Assembly (NCBI GenBank): GCA_024349245.1
Contig: JALDNG010000040.1
Coordinates: 124,001 to 188,000, forward strand
Length of the DNA stretch: 64,000 nt
Reading direction: 5' to 3'
Origin: Neodontobutis hainanensis
Taxonomy: Eukaryota > Chordata > Actinopteri > Gobiiformes > Odontobutidae
The stretch's first letter is position 1; every line of letters starts with the position of its first letter. Below, in pieces: positions 12,701-24,700 of the stretch. The position numbers and the translations under genes were made by a program. The notes under the pieces are model-generated. The model had not been told where the DNA came from, ran no database searches, and was given only the letters and a program-made list of their open reading frames with translations.

Positions 12701-15700
12701 TTTGTCAGCTCTGAAATACCTCGCAGCGGTCATTGCCAGATTTGTCAACACCCTGCAGTTTGCACGCGAGTCCCACATGAGACGAAATGAGGCTCTGCAC
12801 AATGTAAAGTAGACAGTCACATTCAACAGTTATTACATACTTAACGTCCTGGAAAACCTGTAATATATTGATAACGTAGCAATTGTAAAGGGTTAAGCTC
12901 TGTTAATACCGTGGTCCTGACTGAATACTCATTTTACCCAGTGGCGCTTTAACAAAATACATTTTATTTGTAAAATTATCTCCTTTTAGAAATGTCTATA
13001 AAGATGGATGTCGGTTCAATCTCCGGGTCGGTTGTTCGAATTGTTAAAAATACACTGTTTGAGTTTAATCTGGACAATGACAGAGCTCTGATGATAAATG
13101 GTCTCCAAAAAAAAAATGACCATAAATCCTGAATATTTCCACCTTTGACGCCATCTTCATAAATGTCAGTTTGACAGGAGTTTTATAGAAGTTCATGGGA
13201 GACTTCAAGTGTCCCATCTGTCCTGCTACTGACGACGTGGAGCTGGTATTCTGCTTCAAACAGACACTACACACACACCTGCTGAGCCTTTTATAAATAT
13301 CAGGATGATGCTTCAGTTATGTCTTTGTATTCTTACGTAAAAGTATTTTTTTAATTTGTTGCTGCTCTACAAAAGAGAGACGTTTCCTGCTTGTCATCTA
13401 TCACTTCAAGAAAAGTAAAACCCAACTATAGAAGGTAGTTTCTGAATGTGTTTACAGTATGTAGCTATAGGAAATGTTAGATGGGTTAAAGCGCTAGTCA
13501 TCCACTCATTTCCAATACGCTTCCTTAATTATTGAATACACTTTTTTATCTTTACTTACATCATTATCTCTATACAATAACAAGGTTGCCACAATACTTA
13601 TACTTATTTTAAATACATTTAATAAAGAGGGGCTTGTGATACCACCGGATTGAACAAAAGAAAAGTCTCTATATAAAGAATTTAAATTTTTTTTGTATCT
13701 AATGGAGTGTCTTTTCTACGGAGCCCCTCTGGTCTCACTATGTAAAAAAAAAAAAATATATGTAACTAAGTCGTGGCCACGAGATACGCTAACTCGTGGC
13801 CACGAGTTAAGCTAAGTCGTGGCCACGAGATACGCTAACTCGTGGCCACGAGTTAAGCTAAGTCGTGGCCACGAGATAAGTAAATATGAAAGCATGCACG
13901 CTAACTCTGCCGCCCATAAGGCTCATACATACAGCCAGATGGAGGTACCGTGACCTAAGCCTAGAACGCCCTCTGCTGACGTTTTATCGTAGGCTACACA
14001 GACATGCTTTTCCAAAATGTCAAAGACTTCAATAATTAATAAACCAGTCTGCACACTACTATAGACTATCTTAAAATCACAATCAGAAATACTTTATTGA
14101 TCTTTATTGATATCGATAACCCAGGGGACAATTGTTGTGTCACAGTTGATGTGCACATCAAGACATTTAAAGAAATATAAATAATAATATAAGTTGGTAA
14201 ATAAACAAGTAGCCTATACACATGTAAAAAGTATATGCTAAATAAATATATGCTATAAAATATGAAGAAGAGTTATAAAGGACCATGGATATGCAGCCTA
14301 CAAGATTTACATTACTGTATTAACAGAATTGAATTGATTGTGATGAACAGTACTAGTAAATAAATAGAAGCAGAACTGCAGCAAACTATATTACACTGAA
14401 TATTAAAACAGATAATATTGCACAGAATGTGAAGTATTACATTGCACTACAGTACAGGGTCCATTTAAATAACAAAGGTTATCGATATCAATAAAGATCA
14501 ATAAAGTATTTCTGATTATGATTTTAAGATAGTCTATATTAGTGTGCAGACTGGTTTATTAATTATTGAAGTCTTTGACATTTTGGAAAAGCATGTCTGT
14601 GTAGCCTACGATAAAACGTCAGCAGAGGGCGTTGTAGGCTTAGGTCCATCTGGCTGTATGTATGAGCCTTATGGGCGGCAGAGTTAGCGTGCATGCTTTC
14701 ATATTTACTTATCTCGTGGCCACGACTTAGCTTAACTCGTGGCCACGAGTTAGCGTATCTCGTGGCCACGACTTAGCTTAACTCGTGGCCACGAGTTAGC
14801 GTATCTCGTGGCCACGACTTAGTTACATATATTTTTTTTTTTTACATAGTGAGACCAGAGGGGCTCCGTACTTTTCTGCTCTTACCTTTTCTTTTCATAA
14901 ATTTATTTTTTTTAATTTACTTAACTTAACTTAAGCCCTGTAACCAATTAAATGAATTTTAGGAAAAAAAAAAAAAAAACGTGAAATGGTCATCTTACAT
15001 AAGTAATTGTTGAGCACTGATCCCACACACTTGCAAACCTTTTTGTGCTTATTTTCTAGTTGACCGTCAGAAGCATGACCTCCGAGGATTAGACACTGAT
15101 AAAGAACAGAGTGACAGAAAAAGATCTCTTCCTCTGATTCTCATTTAGGTGTAGACTTGTCTTTAAAACCCGAACACGAAACTACCGTCTCACCTTGCGA
15201 ACTGGTGTCGCGGAGGGTCAAGTGAGCCGAGGGCCGCTGGGCCACAGAGGTCATGAACTTTGACCCTGTGGTGTTGAAAGTGCGAGGCATGGTTCTGGCC
15301 TCTGGGGACGACAGGAAATACACAAGAGTCAGGAAAGAAAACTGGTTTAGTTGTGTAATGGGTGTCATTGGGAAAGAGACTCACCAATGAAGGTCTGTTT
15401 GGAGATTATGTTCTCTGTGACCTGGAAAAGAAAAGGAAAAATGTTAGGAAATAGGAATTTTTAAGAGGTGTATCTGCACATAAGTCAAACGTTAATCTGA
15501 TGTTATCATGACAAACTATCCCCTTGGGGATTCATAGTTTTTTTCAATTTGAAGCTGATTTGACACCTGTACAATTCGACAAACTGAACCAATCCATTTA
15601 AAACTGTTTAAAATCTCCATGAAACCAATTAAAGCTTATCCATATCTGGTTATAACAAGTTTTAATCTGTTCAAAACCACATAAAATGGTTTAAACCGAT

Positions 15701-18700
15701 TTTAATCTGCCCAGATCCTATTTTTAAGAAGGTTAAATCAATTTTAAACTGGTGAAAGTCTGTGTTAAACCACCTAAAACCCATCCAAATCGGGTTATAA
15801 CCCGGTTGAATGCCTTAAGAACCAGTTAAAGTCTGCACCCCTCATTAACCAGTTTAAATCCAGTCTAAGTTCAACCTCTTCAAATCAGTTAAAAGCCACA
15901 TAAAACCAATTAAGGTCCAAGTTAAACCACTTCGAACCTGTCCAAATCTTGTTTTAAGCAGGTATTTTAACTGGTTAAAGTCTGATCTTACCACTCAAAA
16001 CTCGCAACTTAAATGTATTAATATTTTTATTCTAAGTTAAACTGAATTCTGTAAGATTTTATCACAAACTCTAGCCCAGAAAAGTCCCAGTGGTTGCCAT
16101 TACCGTTAACATTTTTTCACAATGAAAGATTACGCATTACATTAAACTTTAATAGTGGCCACTAAAACCATAGTATCTTTGCCATTATACAACTATTTTT
16201 AGATTGAATTACATCTTGATCAAAACCTTCTTCAGAATCTGTTTTGAACTGACACCACATGTTTCCGTCCTGCCTCCGTCATCGCAGGCATAAACCATTT
16301 AAAGCTCTTCTCCGTTTCATTCTCCGAGACCTGTCTCTGCTTTATTTCTTCATCACTGTGGTTCATCCCCTCGCTCCAAACCAGGCGCAGCGTTTTCATC
16401 TCCCTCTGTAACGTAAACAGCGCCGGGTCGTGACAACACATTACAAAGACTGGACTCGTGTGTGTTTCGTTTTTTTTCAACAATTCTCAGTTTCTCACAT
16501 CGTAATGCTTTTGTTCAGACGCGCTGGATTTTTCTCTGTCTTTCTCACTTTGTAAATCTTCTTTTGAAGCTGTTTCTGGAACGGCTTCTGCTCTTTCTCA
16601 CAGTCTCACTCTTACCCAGACTGAACTGTGATAAATCCTTAAAGATGGAGGAAGCAGTTTCTAAAAGCCTCTGTGACACTCAAGTATCTGAAAACCTAAG
16701 TGTGGTTCCCATGTTTGATCATAAGATACATTTTTTTCTATTTATCTAATGTCTAATCGTTATTTGTAAAATACCTATTATTAGCTACATGCTAACATCA
16801 ATGACAAGTTTAAGTTTGTTTTGCACCTGAACGTCAAAATGGAGGTTTTACACTAGTTGTGTTTGTTGCGGTTCCCCTGGATAAATGTAAATGCTCCAGA
16901 TAAACCCCTCAGTGAAACCAAACATACAAACAAGACCTCTTCCAACTGAGCTCTGGTACGGTTTGATTCAAGAGTAAACCTCACACGGAACATAGACGAG
17001 CTCAAACAGGAAGAGCCTCATAAACTGGCGACAAAAACATCCCCAAACGTTTAGTTTTCCGGAGGTCGGGAAAAAAAACAAACCAAAACAATATTGTTCA
17101 ACAAAATAAAATAAGAAGAGGTAAAATGTGAGGAACTAAACGGATCGGGGCTTTTAGCTGACAAACCAGCCTAAATGGATCGTTATAAAAGACTAAACAT
17201 ACATGGGTTATTGTTGACAAAAACCTCTCGCAGTCTTCATTGGCTTATAAAAAAACATTTACATAACAAGGCGAGTTACTGAAAATGACCAGATGAGGCT
17301 GCCATGAGGCTGATTTCACTTCACAAAACCACATTTGGTGAGTCTGTTTGAGAAAAGCTGCGTTGCTGTGCAAACTGTAAATATGGTTGGCTGCTGGCAA
17401 CACAAAGCAAGTAGAACAACATATTGTGTTTCTTCATACATGTTCTGATAATATTCTGATAATACATAGTACTAAACGCATAAATCCACAATAAAGGTCA
17501 GATTTATCAACGCTTTTTCAGAAAAAAATCAATTAAAAGTTGTCTGTAAATGGAGCCTGGAAGAACAGGTCAGGACGACAACTCTTTAACTGTTTTCTTT
17601 TGGGCTTCAGCTTGTTGTGGCACTCTGTAGAACGTAATGTTCCCACTTTGGAAAAGTAGACAAGCGCAAAGCTATAGGAACAAATTTATGGAAAAGACTG
17701 AACTAAATCTTGGTATAGCTTCACCAAGTGCTAATGAGTAAAAATAAACATGGAGTAGAAAGGTTTGAAGACATAAAAATATTGAATAGTACTGTTAATG
17801 CCTTCTATGTCGGACACACTTGCATTAAGGGTAGTTGTTTAAACAGAAGAAATCTTGTTAGAATAGATTAATACTTGGCTGTTCAACTGACCCTCATTGA
17901 CAGCCATAATGTCTGTATTATTATTCCTGTCTGTTTCTTCAAACTGGGAGTATATTGACAACTGACTACAGCATACAGCAGGGAATAAGTAAAAACTATT
18001 CATAAGTATCCTGTAGATCCCACTTAATGAAAAACAGAACTCATCCTTTTACTATCCGACTCAAAAAAATGACCACTCTTCCCTTATTTTCATATCTTGC
18101 TGGATGTTTTAGTTAAATGCACATGGACCATTACGAGCTTTGTGTGATGAGCTTTTTTTGAGACGCAATAATTTTGGAAACCAACCCCACTTCAAGAAAC
18201 ACTGTTTTTGAATTTGAAAAAGAGCACAAAAAAAGAACAGAATTATTTTTTTTGTATGATTTTTTAATAGTCAAGTGAAAGCAAACACTAGTGGCCAAAC
18301 AGTGGTACTACACTGTTATTGTTTTTAATTTGTTCTTTCTTAATGGAGTAACCTTAAGGTCTTTTTTCATGTCTCTAGCATGGCCTCAAACCTGGCTCAG
18401 ATACCTTTTCTGGTATAAATCTCTGATTAATTTGCTGAAATGCCCAAGAATGAGAATATAATTAATCTCTTCTCTGGTTTTAATGGTCGTCAGGTCTAAC
18501 TCTGCTGTTATTCTTGGCAGCAGCGTTGTTTCTGCTGCGCCAAACGCTCAAGCAAACCTGCAAATTGGACCTGATCGCGCTGGTCTTTGGCGTGTGTGTT
18601 TTTTTGAGTGTGTGCCTCGCTGCGAACACGAGCTGGGGCCCCCCACTTGTGTATACTCTCTAGGCTCTGAGGGGACCCCAACACAGTAAAGTACAGAGTG

Positions 18701-21700
18701 GAAATACAAAGCTTAGGCTGCACTGGTCGAGTCTGAAAGCAGAGCGTTACAGATTTCTCCTGAAGTCCATGTGGCCACAGCAAAAAGTGTGGTTTTACAT
18801 TAGGCCCCAATTTAAAGTATAAACAAACAGAAGAAGAACACAATTATGGTTCAGAGCATTTCAACACCAAGACAGAGTTAGTCCAGTCTTAGACCAGGTC
18901 CAGACTCACAGAGGTCAGAGTTAGTCCAGTCTTAGACCAGGTCCAGACTCACGCAGGTCAGTGTTAGTCCAGTCTTAGACCAGGTCCAGACTCACAGAGG
19001 TCAGAGTTAGTCCAGTCTTAGACCAGGTCCAGACTCACGGAGGTCAGTGTTTGAAGGAGACAGAGTTAGTCCAGTCTTAGACCAGGTCCAGACTCATGGA
19101 GGGCAGTGTTTGAAGGAGACAGAGTTAGTCCAGTCTTAGACCAGGTCCAGACTCACGGAGGTCAGTGTTTGAAGGAGACAGAGTTAGTCCAGTCTTAGAC
19201 CAGGTCCAGACTCATGGAGGTCAGTGTTTGAAGGAGACAGAGTTAGTCCAGTCTTAGACCAGGTCCAGACTCACGGAGGTCAGTGTTTGAAGGAGACAGA
19301 GTTAGTCCAGTCTTAGACCAGGTCCAGACTCATGGAGGTCAGTGTTTGAAGGAGACAGAGTTAGTCCAGTCTTAGACCAGGTCCAGACTCATGGAGGGCA
19401 GTGTTTGAAGGAGACAGAGTTAGTCCAGTCTTAGACCAGGTCCAGACTCACGGAGGTCAGTGTTTGGTGAAGGAGACAGAGTTAGTCCAGTCTTAGACCA
19501 GGTCCAGACTCATGGAGGTCAGTGTTTGAAGGAGACAGAGTTAGTCCAGTCTTAGACCAGGTCCAGACTCACGGAGGTCAGTGTTTGAAGGAGACAGAGT
19601 TAGTCCAGTCTTAGACCAGGTCCAGACTCATGGAGGTCAGTGTTTGGTGAAGGAGACAGAGTTAGTCCAGTCTTAGACCAGGTCCAGACTCACGGAGGTC
19701 AGTGTTTGAAGGAGGCAGAGTTAGTCCAGTCTTAGACCAGGTCCAGACTCACGGAGGTCAGTGTTTGAAGGAGACAGAGTTAGTCCAGTCTCAAATGTAG
19801 TGTAAAATAAAGTATCACCAAACATTTATATTCTTTGTTGCACTAAACCAACCCGCGGCTCCGGAGCCGCACGCGGCCCTTTTATCTCTCTAATGTGGCT
19901 CCCTGTGGCTTTTGAAAATAATTAATGAGTATTTAATTATTGTATTTTATTTTAGTTTGTTTGTTTTTATATTGTCACTGTTACTATGCGTCACAAATGC
20001 CAATGTGCGATACCCGCCAGCGAACGATTTCTTGAACTTTTCGAATCCCAGGAAGGTCAACTATGGAGAATTCTAAGAAAAGAAAAGTGTCTGAAGAAAA
20101 CAGAACGTTCAATGGAACGTGGGCCGATTCATTTGCTTTCACTGCTGACGAGACTAGTTTACCAGTGTGTTTAATATGTAATGAGGAGATATGCAGGTGT
20201 TTTCCAACATAAACATCGTGCACGCCTCTCAGGTGACAGCGTACGATCCTGTTTAAAGACGAAGGTGACGACAGACAGCCCTGATGTACAGACGCTGTGC
20301 GCTGAGGTTCAGGAGCAGAAATCACATTAAACAAGGATGATAATTATTTGAATTGCCTATTATTTTACTTATATTCATATTTTTTCATTGTTCAGTGAAA
20401 TAGTCTTTTTATTATTGAGATTGACAGCTGACTGCACGCACCAGTAAAAGGATGACACACAGAGAGAGGCGGCGTTTTTGCTTTTTCATAAATACAATTT
20501 AAACTCAAATAGACATTGAGTACTTTACTTAAAAGTATCCTTCAACCAAACAGATTTTTTTTGTTCAAAATGTTTTTGTTGCTGCAGAAATGTAGTTCTG
20601 TTTTCTCAGTCGTTTATTGATTTCATAAATGCAACACATTATAGTTTGTTTATACATAGCATTAAGGCAAAAAAAAAACTGTGCAGTGTCATATGCAGTG
20701 TTATTTCATTTTAAATGTCAAAAGGGTTTTTTGTAACTGTGGGAAATGGGTCCAAATGGCTCTTTGAGCGGTAAAGGTTGCCGACCCCTGCACTAAACCA
20801 AAGTGGAACTTGTGACATTAGTAAGAAGTCTCTGCATTATAATAAACTGACGAAGCTCTATGGATGGCTCAGGCAGTAATGGATAATTATTTTAATAGAA
20901 AAAGAAATCGCAGGTGTTTGAAAAACTAATACAAGTTTAGGTATTAGTTTTGGACACTACAGAGAGCCGCCAGTGGACGTCTGAGATCAGTGAGCTGCAG
21001 GACAGAACGCCACGAGAACGTGCCATGTATAAAAGGATTTCCATGACTAACTGCAACAATCTCAGTGTGACGAGGGCTTCATCCACTTTTTCATCCACTT
21101 TTTCACGACACTTTTTGGCCCCCGTTCAACTTTCAGTCACACCTCTGTGCTCTGGACCCACTGTCAACTCTTGGGCCTCTGTCAAATGACTCTAAAATAT
21201 CTACGGTCTAAAAGCTCACAGGGGAAAAGTGTGGGATTGTTAAAGAGTGAAATCACTGGTCAAGGCTGCATGCATAATTTATACTGCACACAACGGTGGC
21301 ACCCACTGAGAGTTCAGACCAGCTGCAGGGCTTTAGCCGAACCCCTGTGTCGAGAGGAGTTATACTGCTTTGACTCGCCTACTTTTTCTCCTGCAGCTGC
21401 TTCACATTGAAATATACTGCTCCTTTTCAAACCTGCTTGAAATTAATCGTGAAAACAGTGAATTTACAAGACGTGGCTCTGATAATTAGGACGCCGCCGC
21501 TATATATTATGACCGTTTCATAAAAAGGAAGGTTTAACTTGGCGCGAAAAGTACAGATAAAACTCTTGACGTAAAAGAAATCTCCCAGTGGCTTCCTCTT
21601 GAACTCTTATCTTAAAGCTGCATCTCATTTATTGAGGTTTAAGAGTTTCTGGCATCGTTTAAACAGTCTGACTTGGAAGATTAGTCGCTCTTTGGTTCTT

Positions 21701-24700
21701 ATTTCAGTTTATTTGTCTCCTTAAAGCCTCAGTTGCCTGTGGGGAACTAGTAACGTTTAATAAAGATGCCTCTCCTCTTTGATCATCAGATTGACTGCTC
21801 ATACTACCAGGATCGGGGCAGATACAGTAATTGCACCTGAGTGGTTTTAGTCAAACTGGAATTGAACCGCTGACAAGACGACTAATATCTCAGATTGTCA
21901 AAAAAAATTGTACAACCATGAAAATGATTTTACATTATTGCCCATTGAGACCACAAACCTGGGCTACAAAACTAGGTTAAAAGGTTAGTGAGGAAACGCC
22001 GAGGGTTAACCCTGGATTTTTGGTATGAGAAAGATGGAAGTAGAGCTCAGTAGAAACTTCTTCTGAAGACAAAACTGCACTGGGGCGTGTTAGGATCGTG
22101 GTACATGGCCCTGGTGAGAAGTTATTTAGCTAATATGGAAGAAGCCAAAAACTCCTAATCACCACACTTCTGTTTAACTAAGGGTGACCAGATCTTTGCA
22201 AACCAAATGTGGGACATCAAGTCTGGGGCACCTTATTTGTGCTGTGTTAATCGACATAGACAAAGAGACAGTAAAAACTAGACTAGTATGGTTCACAAAA
22301 AACCCATAAACACTTTTTCTCCAGTTCTTTTATGGCTGTGTTTTCCGTGTTTTGTTCAAAATAAGTCAAATTCTTCTTAGCCGTTTGCAGCTTTGCATTG
22401 TGGCTGGACACAAACTGGACAAACCGGACAATAAAGCAGAATACCGGACTTTTCTCGGTGGGATCTAGACTCAATTTGCAGGACGCTTGTTCAAATGTAG
22501 TAATATTTACCATTACTGTACACAAAACACATCTTGGCTGCTTAACAAATGCAAAGGGAAAACTACAGGTGCCTGTTTAACTTCCTGTCTGCAGCTTGAA
22601 GCCATTATTCTGCCCCAAAAAGGTCAATTACGGTAAACGTGGACTTGGTAATGTAGAGTAAAAGGGGCTTTAGCATCTCCACTAATGAGTACAGCATGCA
22701 CCAAATAAACCTGATTTTAAGTTTGATAGTTTTTCAATAACCCTATTTCCCATGTGAGTGTTGTTTAGCCAAAAAAAAAGACCAATGAAAGTGATATCAA
22801 ATAAAAAGAATGCATGCGTTTCCCAACTTCCCACTGTTTAACTGTCTCTAAACACTTTCTAACAAACAAATTCCTTTTTAAAAAGTGAGTTATAACTAAC
22901 GTTGGCCAGAGTTTTTCATTGGTTTCAGACGAGGTGGACTCTTTATTTCATTTTTAATGTTGTAATAGAGTTTCTGGGTCAGGTTTTTTTAAGCGAAGGA
23001 CAAACTTGCCAATGTACTGTTAAAGCACAAACACCGCTTTTGTCTTCCACAAATTTTATAACGACATAATGTGGATTACTGGAACAATCTGTCTTTGTAA
23101 TAATATTGTGATATGAAAAATACAGGAAATGTTTTGCAGATGATTGGTCTCTATTTGGTGTAACAGTTGTGCAACTCCCTGAAATGTTTTTGCAACGGAT
23201 GGACTTTGGACTATATGATTATTTTATTCTTTTGTGTCGTTCAAAAACGGATCTGGATTAATGTTACAGCCATATTTATTTCACTGTAAATCGACCAATC
23301 GTAACTTTTTAAAGAGAAATGGATTGTTGTTTCTGTGATTGGTTGTATATCTAATTACATTCAGAAGCAGTTTATTTAGTGTCCATTAGTACAGCTCCTG
23401 GAAAAATTGTGATATAATATAATTGTGACATGGATATACAGCCAACAAAGGCCAGGGTAACTTTCTCGATCAGAACCAAACAACAACTAATTTAGGGGCA
23501 TTCATAAAAAAGATATCTCTAGTGTTGTTCCCAAATCTGAGGACTTCCAGCTGCAGTAGCTCAGTTTTGAGTTTGAGGCAGTAGAAGTGTTCATTACTAA
23601 GCCAGGGTCCTGCCATTATGAACTCTACCAATTTAAAAAGCTTAGCCTAATTGTGTTTATTTTCAAAGCGTGACCTTTAACTGGCGGCAATGAGCTGCCG
23701 TTTAATCCAAACAAAAAATGTATTATCGACTTTAAAAATGGCCATTTCGGCTTCCACTTCCTGGTTTTCGTTCGCCAGTCCTCACGGTTGATACGGCTTT
23801 AAGGCCATGACACAGCAGAATATCAAATGTAAAACACATGGCTGTCACAGTTTGTCTCGGGAGCGAAACCTGGAAGGAGTTAGTGTGTCAGAGGTCGAGA
23901 CAGTTATTTGAGTCATGCTCCGTGGCGTTCTGCAAATGAGCTGGAATGAATGAATAAAAGCACAGATACGTGTATGAGCAGCATTTATTGTTTTTCAATG
24001 TTTTCAAATTATCTTCATTGGAGGCACTTGTGAAGATCTTTGTAAAGTAGAAAAGTCTTTTATGGACCAGGCTTACAGAACAAAGACTAGGTCATTTTGG
24101 AGATCTCTTGCCGAGTTTTACTGGAGTGAGCTCACTTCTCAAAACCTCGAATAATGATTATCTCAGGCGGTTACCAACAGTGTTTGAAAAGCCAGCGAAA
24201 AGGACTGTAATCCTACGGCTGTTTTATTAACTTAATCAAAAGAGCTGATGCGTGTGATGTATGGCTTTGAACACAATGGAAAACTCATTCTACTCATTCT
24301 TTTTGTATCTTACAAAGGGAGCTAGGCTGTTTTTCTTTTATTTACATTTACATCCTGCTCTTGTGTTAGTCCCTAAAGTCTTCAAATACCTTTAGGTGCC
24401 TCTTTTTTGACATTAAAACACCTTGGCCACGTGCTTTATATTTGTTTGTTGGCCATTTAAAGTCACTTAAAAGTTTCCCATATGTCTTTGGAAAACTCAA
24501 ATACATTATATTAGAACGAGAGCTGATATAATAGCGCCACTATTTTGATTTGCCGTCTGTAGTTTGAGAAAACCGAGCGCAGCAGACATGGTCAGCGAAC
24601 AGGGTTTTATGAAAGGCAAGTATACTTTCAAAACCAGACATGTGGTCAGAAATATCAGCTGCTGCTAAACAGAGCGTTAATAAAGACTAAAACTTTTCTA

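Larger units (their letters stand above)
13717..14870. mobile_element. palindromic foldback DNA transposon, 1154 bp, 6-bp target duplication
   Basis: The element starts TACGGAGCCCCTCTGG and ends with its exact reverse complement. CTTTTC flanks it directly on both sides (13711-13716 and 14871-14876), giving a probable 6-bp target duplication. The arms (13717-14121 and 14478-14870) are nearly identical. Differences seen include an insertion of about 10 bp near 13946 in the left arm and a few substitutions. The 356-bp centre has no coding capacity. No transposase is present. A 6-bp duplication is reported for few superfamilies, such as IS3EU; assignment is a guess. Confidence 0.85.
10598..15193 (-). 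other. tnfsf10 intron 4
   Basis: This 4.6-kb intron contains a tRNA-like repeat, a LINE fragment and the large palindromic transposon. Between 10598 and 11940 and between 12216 and 13716 I see no coding or RNA signal. TCTCTGGGCAGTTGTAGAAAC at 11583 is an inverted match to 8285-8305, so a further dispersed repeat touches both places. Confidence 0.7.

Noticed and set aside
14563..14769. 68-codon minus-strand open frame
   Set aside because: Lies entirely within the right arm of the palindromic transposon and is a by-product of its repeats.
9547..15421. Assignment as RANKL (tnfsf11) rather than TRAIL
   Set aside because: RANKL lacks the zinc-site cysteine and the VQxIYKxTSY block; both are present here.
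19986..20174. 62-codon plus-strand open frame inside the hAT element
   Set aside because: Out of frame with the transposase remnant, which starts at 20063 in another frame.
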